A stretch of DNA of 64,000 bases from RHLJ01 sp965242845 (GCA_965242845.1 CBDETC010000003.1:496001-560000), one strand, 5' to 3'. Shown: positions 1-9,421, numbered from the stretch's first letter. Numbers and translations: made by a program. Notes: generated by a model not told the origin, from the letters alone.

Positions 1-573
1 GCTGTTTCCGTACCTGTCCAGATGATCTGGGGTAATATTTAATAGCACACTTATTTCCGGGTGGAAACTCTGGATATGATCCAGCTGGAAACTGCTTACT
101 TCTAAAATGTGTGTTCCTCCGACTACATCAACCTTATCAGAGAAGGCAAAGCCGATATTACCAGCCATGCTGAAATCTTTGGCGGCAGTTTCCCAAATGT
201 GAGCTAACCAGGTTGTAACCGTAGTCTTTCCGTTACTACCAGTAATAGCAATGATGTCTTCATCAGTAAACCAGCTAGCTGCTTCTATTTCGGAGAATAC
301 CTCGAGATCTGAATTCAAATAAAACTGTACCAGAGGTGCTTCAGTTGGTACTCCAGGGCTTACTATGGCAAATGCTCCTTGCTCAGCCAGCTCGGTATGT
401 CCTGATTCTTCGAAGGCAATAGCATTAGCTTCTAATTTCTTCTTTGAAGCTTCAGAAATAGCTCTGGCATCGGTAACAAAGACATCCGCTCCTTTTTTCT
501 TCAAAAGAAGAGCAACAGCTAGACCGCTTCTGGCGGCTCCGATAATTACGATATGTTTGCCTGCTACATTCAT
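1..573 (-). CDS. murD: UDP-N-acetylmuramoyl-L-alanine--D-glutamate ligase (MurD), 3' part outside window
   Basis: Cytoplasmic Mur ligase that adds D-glutamate to UDP-MurNAc-L-Ala in peptidoglycan precursor synthesis. Only the first 191 residues are inside the window; the gene runs off base 1. Visible are an N-terminal Rossmann-like segment (HIVIIGAARSGLA), the ATP-binding loop GSNGKTT near residue 111, the MurD-type stretch LEVSSFQLD near 163, and NITPDHLDRYG at the truncated end. The ATG shares one base with the mraY stop (TAATG), so it is the next gene of the dcw operon and probably translationally coupled. Family assignment is firm; the C-terminal glutamate-binding domain cannot be checked. 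Confidence 0.95.
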   Translation of the reverse strand, partial: MNVAGKHIVIIGAARSGLAVALLLKKKGADVFVTDARAISEASKKKLEANAIAFEESGHTELAEQGAFAIVSPGVPTEAPLVQFYLNSDLEVFSEIEAASWFTDEDIIAITGSNGKTTVTTWLAHIWETAAKDFSMAGNIGFAFSDKVDVVGGTHILEVSSFQLDHIQSFHPEISVLLNITPDHLDRYGNS

Positions 574-1709
574 TATCGGAATTTTAGGGTTAGCAAGCTG
601 ATGAGCGCCAAAAGGATGGTAATAATCCAAAAACGCACAACGATTTTCTGTTCCGACCAGCCTTTCTTTTCAAAGTGATGGTGGATAGGGGTCATGAGGA
701 ATACCCTTCGACCTTCTCCATACTTCTTTTTGGTGTATTTGAAATAGGTAGTCTGGATAATCACCGACAATGTCTCGAAAAAGAATACACCGCAGATAAA
801 AGGAAGGAGGAGTTCTTTATGAAGCATTAAAGCCAGGGCTCCAAATGCTCCACCTAAAGCTAAAGAGCCAGTGTCGCCCATAAATACGGATGCAGGATTG
901 GTATTGTACCACAAGAAGCCCATACAGGCTCCAACTAGGGCGGCACAGAAGATGGTTAGTTCACCTGCTCCAGGGAGATACATGATATCAAGGAAGCCAG
1001 AGAAGTCAACACGACCTGATACGTAGGCAAAAATGGCAAATACAAACCCGCAGATTGCCGAGGTTCCGGATGCAAGACCGTCGAGTCCATCGGTTAAGTT
1101 GGTAGCGTTACTTACTGCGGTAATAATGAATACAGAAACCGGGAGATAAATGGCCCAACCCCATTGCTCTCCAAAGAAGGCGTAATCGATGTTTAAGTCT
1201 TTGGCAAATGGAACAGTTGATAGTGTATTGAACAGTTCAAAATCTGGGTGGAAATAAAGAACAGAGCCCAGTACCAATCCCACGGTTACCTGCCCAGCTA
1301 CTTTAAATCTTCCTGCCAGACCCGTTTTGTCTTTCTTAACTACTTTAATGTAATCATCAATAAAGCCTACAATTCCCAAAGACAGCATCACAAAAAAGAT
1401 CAACCAGCCATAAATACTGTCCATTCTAACAAACAATAGGGTTGGGATGAGAGTAGCCAGAAGAATGATAACCCCACCCATGGAAGGAGTTCCTCGTTTG
1501 CTAGCATGATGCTCAAGGCCTACATCCTCACGAATTACTTCTCCCAGCTGCATTTTTTCCAGCCATTTAATAATTCGTCGACCAATGATTAGGCTGATTA
1601 CCAAAGAAGTAACGGCAGCTAAACCCGTTCTCGTTGAGATAAACTCCATAGCTGAAGCGCCGGGGAATTCATAGGTAATTTCAAGCCAGGCGAATAGTTC
1701 GTATAACAT
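573..1709 (-). CDS. mraY: Phospho-N-acetylmuramoyl-pentapeptide transferase (MraY)
   Basis: Integral membrane enzyme that transfers phospho-MurNAc-pentapeptide to undecaprenyl phosphate, giving lipid I. The 378-residue length is normal for the Bacteroidota form. About ten hydrophobic segments are visible, with the family signatures FIDDYIK (catalytic Asp pair) near residue 117, NLTDGLDGLA near 205, FMGDTGSLALGG near 278 and TPIHHHFEKKGW near 343. The start overlaps the murE stop by one base (TGATG) and its own stop overlaps the murD start. murF, which separates murE from mraY in Proteobacteria, is not here. Confidence 0.98.
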   Translation of the reverse strand: MLYELFAWLEITYEFPGASAMEFISTRTGLAAVTSLVISLIIGRRIIKWLEKMQLGEVIREDVGLEHHASKRGTPSMGGVIILLATLIPTLLFVRMDSIYGWLIFFVMLSLGIVGFIDDYIKVVKKDKTGLAGRFKVAGQVTVGLVLGSVLYFHPDFELFNTLSTVPFAKDLNIDYAFFGEQWGWAIYLPVSVFIITAVSNATNLTDGLDGLASGTSAICGFVFAIFAYVSGRVDFSGFLDIMYLPGAGELTIFCAALVGACMGFLWYNTNPASVFMGDTGSLALGGAFGALALMLHKELLLPFICGVFFFETLSVIIQTTYFKYTKKKYGEGRRVFLMTPIHHHFEKKGWSEQKIVVRFWIITILLALISLLTLKFR

Positions 1710-3172
1710 CAGCTCGCCTCCTTTGTATAGTTCCGGAGTGCGTCCCAGGCAATAATCCGATCATCAAAAGGGTGTTTAGTGCCCTGGATATCCTGATAAT
1801 CTTCATGCCCTTTACCAGCGATAAGGATAATATCGTTGATAGCAGCGCCGGAAATAGTTTCTTCGATGGCTTCTTTCCGATCTGTGATCCTGGTCACATT
1901 TCCAGCTTCATCAAACCCTGTCATGATATCCTCAATAATTTCTTCAGGATCTTCGAATCGGGGGTTATCACTGGTCACAACAACGGAGTCAGCATATCTT
2001 TGAGCCGCTTTGGCCATCTCGGGGCGTTTGCTTCGATCTCTGTCACCACCAGCTCCAAATACTATGATGAGTTTTTGAACTGCCTCTTTGATTTGAGAAA
2101 GAGTAGAACTTACGTTTTCAAGAGCATCAGGAGTATGAGCATAATCCACAATTACGAGAGGAGTATTTCCTTCCTTCAGCTTAACGGCCTGCATTCTTCC
2201 AGCAGCTCCGGTAGCATTGCTTAAAGCTCTGGCTATTTCCCGCTCATTAAAACCTATGGAAGCACAAGCAAGGAAAGCCTGGGCTACATTGTAAGCATTA
2301 AACTCACCGACAAGAGGGCTCTTAACGTTTATGCCATCCAGAACCAGGGTAATCCCATCAGGGGTATTCGACAAAATGTGGTTCTTAATTCCCTTAAAGC
2401 CGATTGAGGAGGTGTTGGCTTTTGTAGCCGATACCATGAATTCACCATATTCATCATCTTCATTGAAAATGGCTGTGGCATTAGCATTCAAGCCATCAAA
2501 AAGAATCTTTTTAGCCCTGGCATATTCTTCTATAGTGACATGGTAGTCGAGGTGATCTTGACTCAGATTTGTGAATACAGCAATCTTAAAGTCAAAGCCT
2601 GTTGCTCTTTCCTGTACCAAAGCATGAGAAGAAACTTCCATCACAAGGTACTTTGAACCCGCATCCACCATCATTTTCATGTCATTAGCAAGCTCGATGG
2701 GATCAGAGGTAGTTAGAGAACTACTAAACTCTTCCTCTAGAATCTTTTTGGAAACCGTACCTAATAGCGAAGCCTTTTCACCCAATGAGCAAAGTACCTG
2801 GTGAATTAATGTAGCTGTCGTGGTTTTTCCATTAGTACCTGTAATACCAATTATAGTGAGGTCTTTTGCTGGATTACCAGCAAAAGCCTGAGCAAGTTTG
2901 CCCAGTATAGTTCTGGTATTTTCAACCTCCATCACACATACACCTTCCGCATCGGTGTAATAGCTCTCTTCGGTGATTAACACCTTGGCTCCACGTTGAA
3001 TCGCGTCTTCTAAAAACATGTGTCCATCCACTTCGTGTCCACGAACTGCAATAAAGACAGAATCCTCCGTTACCTTTCGCGAATCCTGCTCAATGGCAGG
3101 CAAATCCTGCGTTGGCTTCGTCCTGGAAACGTGTAGTGGATTTACCAATTCTATGAGTTCTTTTATATACAA
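1709..3172 (-). CDS. murE: UDP-MurNAc-L-Ala-D-Glu:meso-diaminopimelate ligase (MurE)
   Basis: Cytoplasmic Mur ligase that adds the third stem-peptide residue. At 487 aa it has the family length. ATP-binding GTNGKT lies at residues 112-117, the MurE-type segment VMEVSSHALVQERATG follows, and DNPR sits near residue 401. DNPR is the motif known to recognise meso-diaminopimelate, so a meso-DAP peptidoglycan is expected. The start is one base downstream of the ftsI stop. Substrate specificity is inferred from that motif. Confidence 0.97.
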   Translation of the reverse strand: MYIKELIELVNPLHVSRTKPTQDLPAIEQDSRKVTEDSVFIAVRGHEVDGHMFLEDAIQRGAKVLITEESYYTDAEGVCVMEVENTRTILGKLAQAFAGNPAKDLTIIGITGTNGKTTTATLIHQVLCSLGEKASLLGTVSKKILEEEFSSSLTTSDPIELANDMKMMVDAGSKYLVMEVSSHALVQERATGFDFKIAVFTNLSQDHLDYHVTIEEYARAKKILFDGLNANATAIFNEDDEYGEFMVSATKANTSSIGFKGIKNHILSNTPDGITLVLDGINVKSPLVGEFNAYNVAQAFLACASIGFNEREIARALSNATGAAGRMQAVKLKEGNTPLVIVDYAHTPDALENVSSTLSQIKEAVQKLIIVFGAGGDRDRSKRPEMAKAAQRYADSVVVTSDNPRFEDPEEIIEDIMTGFDEAGNVTRITDRKEAIEETISGAAINDIILIAGKGHEDYQDIQGTKHPFDDRIIAWDALRNYTKEAS

Positions 3173-3173
3173 C

Positions 3174-5336
3174 TTAGTCGTCCCTTCCTGCTTTTGAGAT
3201 TAATTCCAACGACTTTGCTTTACCTCTAATGGTAATCTCGCTACCGGGGCGCATTAGCTCTCCTGCTCTTGGAAATTGTGCGAACACTGTTCCTGATCCA
3301 ACCATAGATGATTTTAAACCCAATGAGCTGAGTAAATTGGATGCATTTCTCATACTCATTCCCTTTAGGTTGGGAATTTCAACAAGGCCGTTGTTCAGGC
3401 TTGCACTATCAACCTGCGCATAAGTTTCCGAAAGGGTAAGAGAAAGTTTGTTTTCTATAGATAAGGTGTCTCCAGCTGTCGGATATTGACTTGTAATAAA
3501 GCCATGACTTCCGATAAAGGAATACTCAATATTCATGCTCTCAAGCAGTTCCTCGGCCTGGCTTTTTGATAAACCCTGAACGTTAGGAGTCATTGCAATG
3601 AGGTTCGTTGCTCCTGATTCTAAGCCTTGATCATATTGTAGATCACTATCTAACCCAGCAATTCTGGAAGCTACCTGGCGGAAAATAGGTCCGGCAGTAT
3701 ATCCGCCATATCCAATAGGTTTTGGCTCATCAAGTAAAATCAGGCATACATACTTTGGATCATCTACAGGGAAGAAACCAGCAAAAGAACCTCTGTATCT
3801 ATTAGTGTACCGTCCATCCACTACCTTTTTTGCAGTTCCGGTTTTACCGGCGATTCGAAGTCCATTTACTTGTGCATATTCACCAGTTCCAGAATCAGAA
3901 ACTACACTCTCAAAAATAGGAAGGAGTAGATCCAGGGTTTGTTGCTTGGCGATTTTTCTGATCTTAACAGGCTCGTGTTCTTTAATCACATTGCCATTTT
4001 TGTCCTCAATACGCTCTACGACATAAGGACGCATCATCACACCATTGTTTGCAAAAGCAGCATAAGCCTGAGCTACCTGCATCGGAGTGGCTAATAGTTC
4101 GTATCCATGAGACATCCAGGGCAGGCTTACCAAACTCCAGTCGTAAGGCTTTGCCATTCTTCCGCTTTCTTCTCCGGCAATATCTACATAGCTAGGAGTA
4201 CCAAAGCCCATATTTCTGGCATATTGGTAGAATTTATCCTTATTTAGTCTCATTGCTATTTCCGCAGTAGCAATGTTTGAGGATTGACGAATCACTTCTT
4301 CAAAATCAATATTTCCAAGGGGGTCATGATCTCTTAGCGTAAGTCCATGAATCACCACTTCTCCGTCTTCCGGAGTTTCAAAAATCTCTTCGAAGTCTAC
4401 TTTTTTCTGTTCAACTGCCGCAACAGCAGTAACTAATTTGAAAGTAGATCCTGGTTCAATCATATCAGAAATCGCGAAATTCCTTCTATTGATGTCATCA
4501 TCATTCCCAGGGAAGTTTGGATCAAAGGTTGGATAATTAGCCAAAGCTATAATAGCCCCTGTTTTTGGGTCTATAATGATTCCGGCTCCATAGTTGGCCT
4601 TGTTCCGCTCTACTCCAGCTTTTAATTCGTCTTCCAGTATTGCCTGGATGTAAGCATCAATAGTTGTGTGAAGCGAATATCCATCCTGAGGGAGCTTTCT
4701 CGGAGCGCCTACATATTCAAATACTCTGTTAAATGGATCTTTTCGAACCTGGCGGGCTCCATCTTCACCCTTCAATTCCACATTATAGAAGGCTTCGATT
4801 CCAGTCCGCCCATCCATATTATGGTTCACGAAACCAAGAGAATGCGCTGCGAGAGAGCCAAAAGTATATTTCCTTCTGAAATTCTCTTCAATAATGACTC
4901 CTCGAATCCCAAGTTCCTTAATTTCATCTTTTACAACTCCCGGGAGGTTCTTGGCCAGCACGATATATCTGGATCGGGTAGGAGCCTGATCGATTCTCTC
5001 CCTGTAATAGCTTTCAGATTGGGTAGTTAGTTCACCAAGCCTGTTGGTAAGCTGAGTAATTTGTTCCTGGGTTAAACCTTCTACTTTAGGATCGAGCGCG
5101 ATTTGGTAGTCTATTGCATTAGTAGCTAGAAGAGTACCATTTGCATCATAGATGTTTCCTCGTTGAGCAGGGATGGATATGAGGTCTATGGCTTGTTTGC
5201 TCCATAAATCCCGAAGTCCTTCTCCTTCCACATAATTGATGCGCACCAACTGGAAAACCAATGCACAGGGGATGAGGAATAATAATCCCAGTACAAGGAA
5301 TAAACGGCTTAATATGGCAGTCCTGTATTCACTCAT
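3174..5336 (-). CDS. ftsI: Division transpeptidase, class B PBP with two PASTA domains (FtsI/PBP3-like)
   Basis: Septal peptidoglycan DD-transpeptidase anchored by one N-terminal membrane helix (residues about 8-32). Active-site motifs are all present: S297-TFK, S352-SN and K498-TGT. After the transpeptidase domain come two PASTA repeats (about 582-637 and 651-706), making it 720 aa, longer than E. coli FtsI. PASTA domains on a division PBP are typical of Gram-positives and of FtsI/SpoVD-like proteins in Bacteroidota relatives; they may bind muropeptide or partner proteins. Its ATG overlaps the ftsL stop (ATGA), placing it in the canonical dcw position. Confidence 0.96.
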   Translation of the reverse strand: MSEYRTAILSRLFLVLGLLFLIPCALVFQLVRINYVEGEGLRDLWSKQAIDLISIPAQRGNIYDANGTLLATNAIDYQIALDPKVEGLTQEQITQLTNRLGELTTQSESYYRERIDQAPTRSRYIVLAKNLPGVVKDEIKELGIRGVIIEENFRRKYTFGSLAAHSLGFVNHNMDGRTGIEAFYNVELKGEDGARQVRKDPFNRVFEYVGAPRKLPQDGYSLHTTIDAYIQAILEDELKAGVERNKANYGAGIIIDPKTGAIIALANYPTFDPNFPGNDDDINRRNFAISDMIEPGSTFKLVTAVAAVEQKKVDFEEIFETPEDGEVVIHGLTLRDHDPLGNIDFEEVIRQSSNIATAEIAMRLNKDKFYQYARNMGFGTPSYVDIAGEESGRMAKPYDWSLVSLPWMSHGYELLATPMQVAQAYAAFANNGVMMRPYVVERIEDKNGNVIKEHEPVKIRKIAKQQTLDLLLPIFESVVSDSGTGEYAQVNGLRIAGKTGTAKKVVDGRYTNRYRGSFAGFFPVDDPKYVCLILLDEPKPIGYGGYTAGPIFRQVASRIAGLDSDLQYDQGLESGATNLIAMTPNVQGLSKSQAEELLESMNIEYSFIGSHGFITSQYPTAGDTLSIENKLSLTLSETYAQVDSASLNNGLVEIPNLKGMSMRNASNLLSSLGLKSSMVGSGTVFAQFPRAGELMRPGSEITIRGKAKSLELISKAGRDD

Positions 5337-5752
5337 TCTTTTATGATGATTACTTTATCTGCCGGGCCACCATTTTCGAAACCTTGTTCTTTGGCCTTTT
5401 CATAGATTTCAGCCGGACCAATCATACGGTCATACTGAAGTTTCAGCTCGTCATGGATTTGGCGGGTTTTGTTGTACTCACTTTCCAGTTGTTGAACTTC
5501 CTGAAGAAGTTTTTGGGTAGCGAATACATGAGTCAGGTACGCAAAACCAAAAGCTCCAAGCAGGAGTGTGATGAGGATGATATTTCCTGGTTTTAGCTTA
5601 GGTAATGAGCCAGTACCTGATGGTGTCTTTTTCCTGACTGGTTGTTTCTTAAGCTTTTTTGCTTGAGAGGGAGAGGGTGTTATGTCAGGTTTAGGGACTT
5701 TTCGGAGGTTTGGCTTCACTTCTTGCCGCTTAAGCGGGGATTGTACCATCAT
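5333..5752 (-). CDS. ftsL: Cell-division protein FtsL-like, single-pass with coiled coil
   Basis: A 139-aa bitopic protein: a basic, Pro/Lys-rich cytoplasmic tail of about 55 residues, one membrane helix (about 56-77), then a coiled coil (LLQEVQQLESEYNKTRQIHD) and a short C-terminal tail. This layout, and the position between rsmH and ftsI, identify it as the FtsL component of the FtsLBQ divisome subcomplex that activates the transpeptidase. Sequence conservation in FtsL is low, so the call rests on topology and synteny. Four-base overlaps with both neighbours (rsmH upstream, ftsI downstream). The codons before the ATG supply a GGAGGAGG run inside rsmH that could serve as a ribosome site. Confidence 0.85.
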   Translation of the reverse strand: MMVQSPLKRQEVKPNLRKVPKPDITPSPSQAKKLKKQPVRKKTPSGTGSLPKLKPGNIILITLLLGAFGFAYLTHVFATQKLLQEVQQLESEYNKTRQIHDELKLQYDRMIGPAEIYEKAKEQGFENGGPADKVIIIKE

Positions 5753-6675
5753 GAGCCTCCTCCCTTGGTCTTTTCGGCTATCCGAAGCTTAGCACTTCGC
5801 GCCGCGGGGTTTGAGGATACCTCAGCATCAGTGGGGGTGATGACCTGTCTATTGACAGGATTTAGAGGGGAAATCACGTTACCGTAAAAATCTTTCTCGA
5901 CCTTGCCTTCTAAATTGCCAGCTTTAAAGAAACGCTTAACAATTCGATCTTCGAGAGAATGGTAGCTCATTACTACCAGTCTTCCGCCAGGCTTAAGTAT
6001 TTCCAGTGATTGAGTTAGAACATCTTTCAATACATCTAGCTCTCTATTCACTTCAATTCTAATTCCCTGGAACACTCTAGCCAGTGTTTTAACCTGGAAT
6101 TTTCCTTTAACTACTTCTGAAATAGCGGCTTTCAGCTCGCTGGTAGTTTCAATAGGTCGTGCATCAATAATTGCTCGTGCAATTTGTCGACTGGCATGTT
6201 CTTCGCCATAATGGAAAATCACATCGCGAAGCTGTTCATACTCGTATCCGTTAACCACCTGGTAAGCCGATAATCCGGTTAGGTTACCCATTCTCATATC
6301 GAGTGGACCATCTTCCTGGAAGCTGAATCCTCGTTCGCCTTCCTTAATTTGATGGGTAGAAACTCCAAGATCTAAAAGGATTCCGGCTACCTGCCCATGA
6401 ATCTGGGGAGGTAGAAGAGTGGACAGGTAGCCAAAGTTTCCTTTTAAAATGGTAAATCGATCATCAGAGCCAATTCTTTCACTGGCAGCCGCAATAGCCT
6501 CATCATCCTGATCGATAGAAAAAAGTTGTCCTTGTTCTCCAAGGTTATTTAGAATCTCCAGAGAGTGGCCACCACCGCCAAGAGTACCATCTATATAAAT
6601 GCCATCTTTATCAGTGATGAGGGCATCCATACATTCCTGAAGCATCACAGGGATATGCTCATAATATGTAGCCAT
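5749..6675 (-). CDS. rsmH: 16S rRNA (cytosine1402-N4)-methyltransferase (RsmH/MraW)
   Basis: SAM-dependent methyltransferase that modifies C1402 in the ribosomal P site. The SAM-binding motif DGTLGGGGHS is near the N terminus, followed by LLDLGVSTHQ, the GFSFQEDGPLDMRMG segment and VMSYHSLEDRIVKRFF, all RsmH signatures. I chose the ATG at 6675, one base after the mraZ stop, because the protein then begins MATYYEHIPVML, matching the usual RsmH N terminus; an in-frame ATG at 6699 would overlap mraZ by 23 bases. The stop overlaps ftsL by four bases. Confidence 0.96.
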   Translation of the reverse strand: MATYYEHIPVMLQECMDALITDKDGIYIDGTLGGGGHSLEILNNLGEQGQLFSIDQDDEAIAAASERIGSDDRFTILKGNFGYLSTLLPPQIHGQVAGILLDLGVSTHQIKEGERGFSFQEDGPLDMRMGNLTGLSAYQVVNGYEYEQLRDVIFHYGEEHASRQIARAIIDARPIETTSELKAAISEVVKGKFQVKTLARVFQGIRIEVNRELDVLKDVLTQSLEILKPGGRLVVMSYHSLEDRIVKRFFKAGNLEGKVEKDFYGNVISPLNPVNRQVITPTDAEVSSNPAARSAKLRIAEKTKGGGS

Positions 6676-6676
6676 C

Positions 6677-7144
6677 TTAACCAGCATCGGTTTGAGCACC
6701 GCCTCCCATTACTTGTTCAAAAATTTCTTCGAAGGCATCAGCATCCAGATTTTCATCAGCCTCTTTAAGAGCTTCAGGAGACCAAACCTCTATATATTGG
6801 CCCATACCAAGGAAAATAGCTTTAGAACTAATACCGGCATAAGTCATATGGTCAGTGGGGATAGCAATCCGGTTTTGTTTATCAAGGGCAACATCCTCGG
6901 CATAACGGAGGAAGTTTCGCTTAGCAATTCGTCCAGAACGTGTGAAATTATTGGCTTGAAGGAGGGCTTGTTCTACATTTTGCCATTCATTTTCGGGGTA
7001 TAAATAGAGACAGTCTTCTAATCCTCGAACTATAACAAATCGATCCTGTGCGGACGGAGAGAGTACCTTACGCATTTTGGCTGGTAAGGAAATACGACCT
7101 TTCTCGTCTATACTATGCTCGTATTGGCCCTTAAAACTATGCAC
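6677..7144 (-). CDS. mraZ: Transcriptional regulator MraZ
   Basis: First gene of the dcw operon; a 155-aa AbrB-fold protein with two SpoVT/AbrB-like halves. The first half shows HSIDEKGRISLPAKMR, the second DVALDKQNRIAIPTDH, both DxxGRhxhP-type MraZ motifs. MraZ forms a ring and in E. coli represses its own operon by binding TGGGN repeats spaced five bases apart. Matching repeats lie 53-97 bases upstream of this gene, so autoregulation is likely by homology. Confidence 0.96.
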   Translation of the reverse strand: MHSFKGQYEHSIDEKGRISLPAKMRKVLSPSAQDRFVIVRGLEDCLYLYPENEWQNVEQALLQANNFTRSGRIAKRNFLRYAEDVALDKQNRIAIPTDHMTYAGISSKAIFLGMGQYIEVWSPEALKEADENLDADAFEEIFEQVMGGGAQTDAG

Positions 7145-7196
7145 GGGTATTTCTGAGTGAATTTAGATTGCTAAGTTGTTCTGAGAAGAGAAAGTC

Positions 7197-7251
7197 CCCA
7201 CTATCTCCCACATCACCCCACAATGTACCCTAATTTGCCACAATAGTGCAA
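7197..7251 (-). promoter_or_regulatory. MraZ-box array and putative dcw promoter
   Basis: Read on the minus strand, GTGGG occurs three times at exact 10-base steps (plus-strand CCCAC at 7197-7201, 7207-7211, 7217-7221). A 4/5 match, GTGGC, is in register at 7237-7241 and a weak one at 7227-7231. TGGGN-N5 direct repeats are the known MraZ operator. A possible sigma70-like promoter overlaps the array: TTGCAC (7246-7251) and TACATT (7222-7227), 18 bases apart. The repeats are seen directly; promoter and binding are inference. Confidence 0.7.
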
Positions 7252-7331
7252 ATTAAATCCACTTCACCCATTAAAAATTAATTTGAGACTAAAAAAGTGG
7301 AGCTTAGCTAAAACAGGTAGAAAGGGAGATT

Positions 7332-8036
7332 TTACCAGTTAATCTTTTTTCCATCTCTGAAAAACCCGCCGGTAGGCCCTTCATCTTTTAAGGTAGCAGC
7401 CCAAACAATTCCGGAAGCTCCTTCTTCCACAGATCGGGGCGCAGCTTGTCCACCCATATCAGTTCGCACCCATCCGGGACAAACCGAGTTAACCAGAATA
7501 CCTTCGCTTTTTAGCTCAGCTGCAAGTTGTTTGGTGAGAACATTCATAGCGGCTTTACTGGCTGAATAGGCCGGAGTACCGGTAGACATATCCAGCAGGG
7601 AGCCAGCGCCACTGCTTACGTTTACAATTCGACCATGGTCGCTTTTTCGAATGAGATCAAGCAGGCCAACAGCTACTTTCCATGCTCCAATGAAATTGGT
7701 ATTGGTAGCTTCATTCACGATATCCCAATTCGGGTTGGTAGCTTTATGCCCCATGTCGTAATGGATACCTGCATTGTTAACCAGCACATCTAACCGACCA
7801 TATTTATCTGAGATAAATTGGTTTAAGCTAGCGATACTTTCCAGATTGTTCACATCTAAAGACTGGAAGTGTACATCATTTCCTCTCGACCTAAATTGAG
7901 AAGCGGCTGCTTCTCCTTTTTCGAGATTACGTCCGGTTAGGACTACGCTATATCCAAGATTCGCGAGTTGATTTACGGTTTCCAGTCCTAATCCACGGTA
8001 AGCTCCGGTTACTACAGCTACAGGTTGTGATGACAT
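7332..8036 (-). CDS. SDR-family oxidoreductase (carbonyl-reductase-like)
   Basis: Classical short-chain dehydrogenase/reductase of 234 aa. NAD(P)-binding TGAYRGLG at residues 11-18, structural NNAG near 87, catalytic Ser in NVSSGAG near 142 and the YSASK catalytic Tyr/Lys near 158 are all intact. An Arg-rich loop (TGRNLEKG) after the second strand suggests NADPH preference. Substrate unknown; the pattern resembles eukaryotic-type carbonyl reductases. It stands alone, separated by about 90 bases from the flippase gene and by the mraZ leader on the other side. Confidence 0.88.
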   Translation of the reverse strand: MSSQPVAVVTGAYRGLGLETVNQLANLGYSVVLTGRNLEKGEAAASQFRSRGNDVHFQSLDVNNLESIASLNQFISDKYGRLDVLVNNAGIHYDMGHKATNPNWDIVNEATNTNFIGAWKVAVGLLDLIRKSDHGRIVNVSSGAGSLLDMSTGTPAYSASKAAMNVLTKQLAAELKSEGILVNSVCPGWVRTDMGGQAAPRSVEEGASGIVWAATLKDEGPTGGFFRDGKKINW

Positions 8037-8125
8037 AATTCCTCTTGGTTGGTTTTTCGATCTGCTACTTGAATTAATCTGGCATAAATATAATTCCTGG
8101 GGAGAATCAGAATTGAGACTCTATC

Positions 8126-9421
8126 CTAAACACTGACCAAAGGATTAACAGACAAATTCTTTTTCATCATATACCCATTACTTACTCCGCGAACAAAGTT
8201 GGCTATTATTAGCGCAATAATAGCTCCAGGCATACCATAGAGTAGGATCAGTATTGGTGTAAGAATGAGGTTTAGAATTAATGAGATGGTAGTATTCCTT
8301 TTCGCAATATTTTGATGTCCTGAAAACCTCAGGAAAAAGGAGGAAAGTTCAAGACAGCTATTTATACAGGCGCCTGCTACTATTACATAAAGCCAGAATT
8401 CGTATGCTAACATCTCCGGGCTGAAAGACAGTAATATCTCTTTTGAAAAGAACCATATTAACATCCCAACTACAATATTAGAGCCTATAATGATTGAGAG
8501 GGCTTTGTTATAGATTTGCTGTATGAGTATCGAATCTTTTCCTGCCTCTGAAATCCGGGGGGTAAATACATTGCATACAGAAACAAAATTCAGCCAGATA
8601 ATTGATGCGATAAAAATAAGTAAGCTAAATACCCCGATTTCAGCTTCACTGGTATGCAGAATCTCTAAAGACAGAATATCTATCCGGATGAGGAATGAGG
8701 TAGCCATGGCCGTGTAAAGAATGGGAAGCCCTACTTTATTCCATTCTGCTCTGGACAGGGTAGGTACAACAGAAGTTAGGTCGAACGGAATAGTTCTTTT
8801 GACGAGATAAATTTCAATAAGTAGAGTTGCCAGGAGCACAAAAAAAGCAATGAGAATAACCTGCGATAAATCTGGAGAACCATAAATGAATAACCAGACA
8901 AAGCAAACCAGCCAAAACAGCCCGGGCTTAATCAACTTATCAGGAATTATAGCCAGCTTGTCTTTGTGGAGCGCCTGAAGAGTGGAGCCAAACAACATGC
9001 CGAAAGCAAGAAGAGGAGCGAGCAATACTATTTCCAGGGCTTCATGTCGTAAGGATTCAAGCTCATAGAAGGAAAATCCAAAATCAGCAAAGAAGTAAAA
9101 CAAAATCAGCAAGCCACTGAGACCAAGTATTGTTTTCGAATAATATTTCAGGCATCCAACGATGGCTCCAAAATTTTTATCCTGTATATAAATGGGGATG
9201 AATTTTTTGATGCTGGCATTTCCTCCGTAGGTAAGGATTCCGGCAAAAATTCCGGCCAGGCTCAATCCAATGTTGAAATCTCCCAGACCTTCCAACTCTA
9301 AATGAGTAACCAGGTATTTATTCAATGCATAGGTGACAAAGAATCCGGCATAAGTAATAGCTAATACGGGGAGTATTTTTTTTATCTCGTTTAGCATCAG
9401 TTCAATCGAGAAGCTTCTCAT
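8126..9421 (-). CDS. Polysaccharide/lipid-linked oligosaccharide flippase (Wzx/MOP superfamily)
   Basis: A 431-aa protein with about 12 predicted membrane helices and few charged loops, typical of the MOP flippases that move undecaprenyl-linked sugars across the inner membrane. It is the third gene of lpxA / sugar dehydrogenase / flippase, with its start overlapping the upstream gene by 20 bases. The context suggests transport of a surface-glycan intermediate. No glycosyltransferases are near, so the substrate is unknown. Confidence 0.85.
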   Translation of the reverse strand: MRSFSIELMLNEIKKILPVLAITYAGFFVTYALNKYLVTHLELEGLGDFNIGLSLAGIFAGILTYGGNASIKKFIPIYIQDKNFGAIVGCLKYYSKTILGLSGLLILFYFFADFGFSFYELESLRHEALEIVLLAPLLAFGMLFGSTLQALHKDKLAIIPDKLIKPGLFWLVCFVWLFIYGSPDLSQVILIAFFVLLATLLIEIYLVKRTIPFDLTSVVPTLSRAEWNKVGLPILYTAMATSFLIRIDILSLEILHTSEAEIGVFSLLIFIASIIWLNFVSVCNVFTPRISEAGKDSILIQQIYNKALSIIIGSNIVVGMLIWFFSKEILLSFSPEMLAYEFWLYVIVAGACINSCLELSSFFLRFSGHQNIAKRNTTISLILNLILTPILILLYGMPGAIIALIIANFVRGVSNGYMMKKNLSVNPLVSV

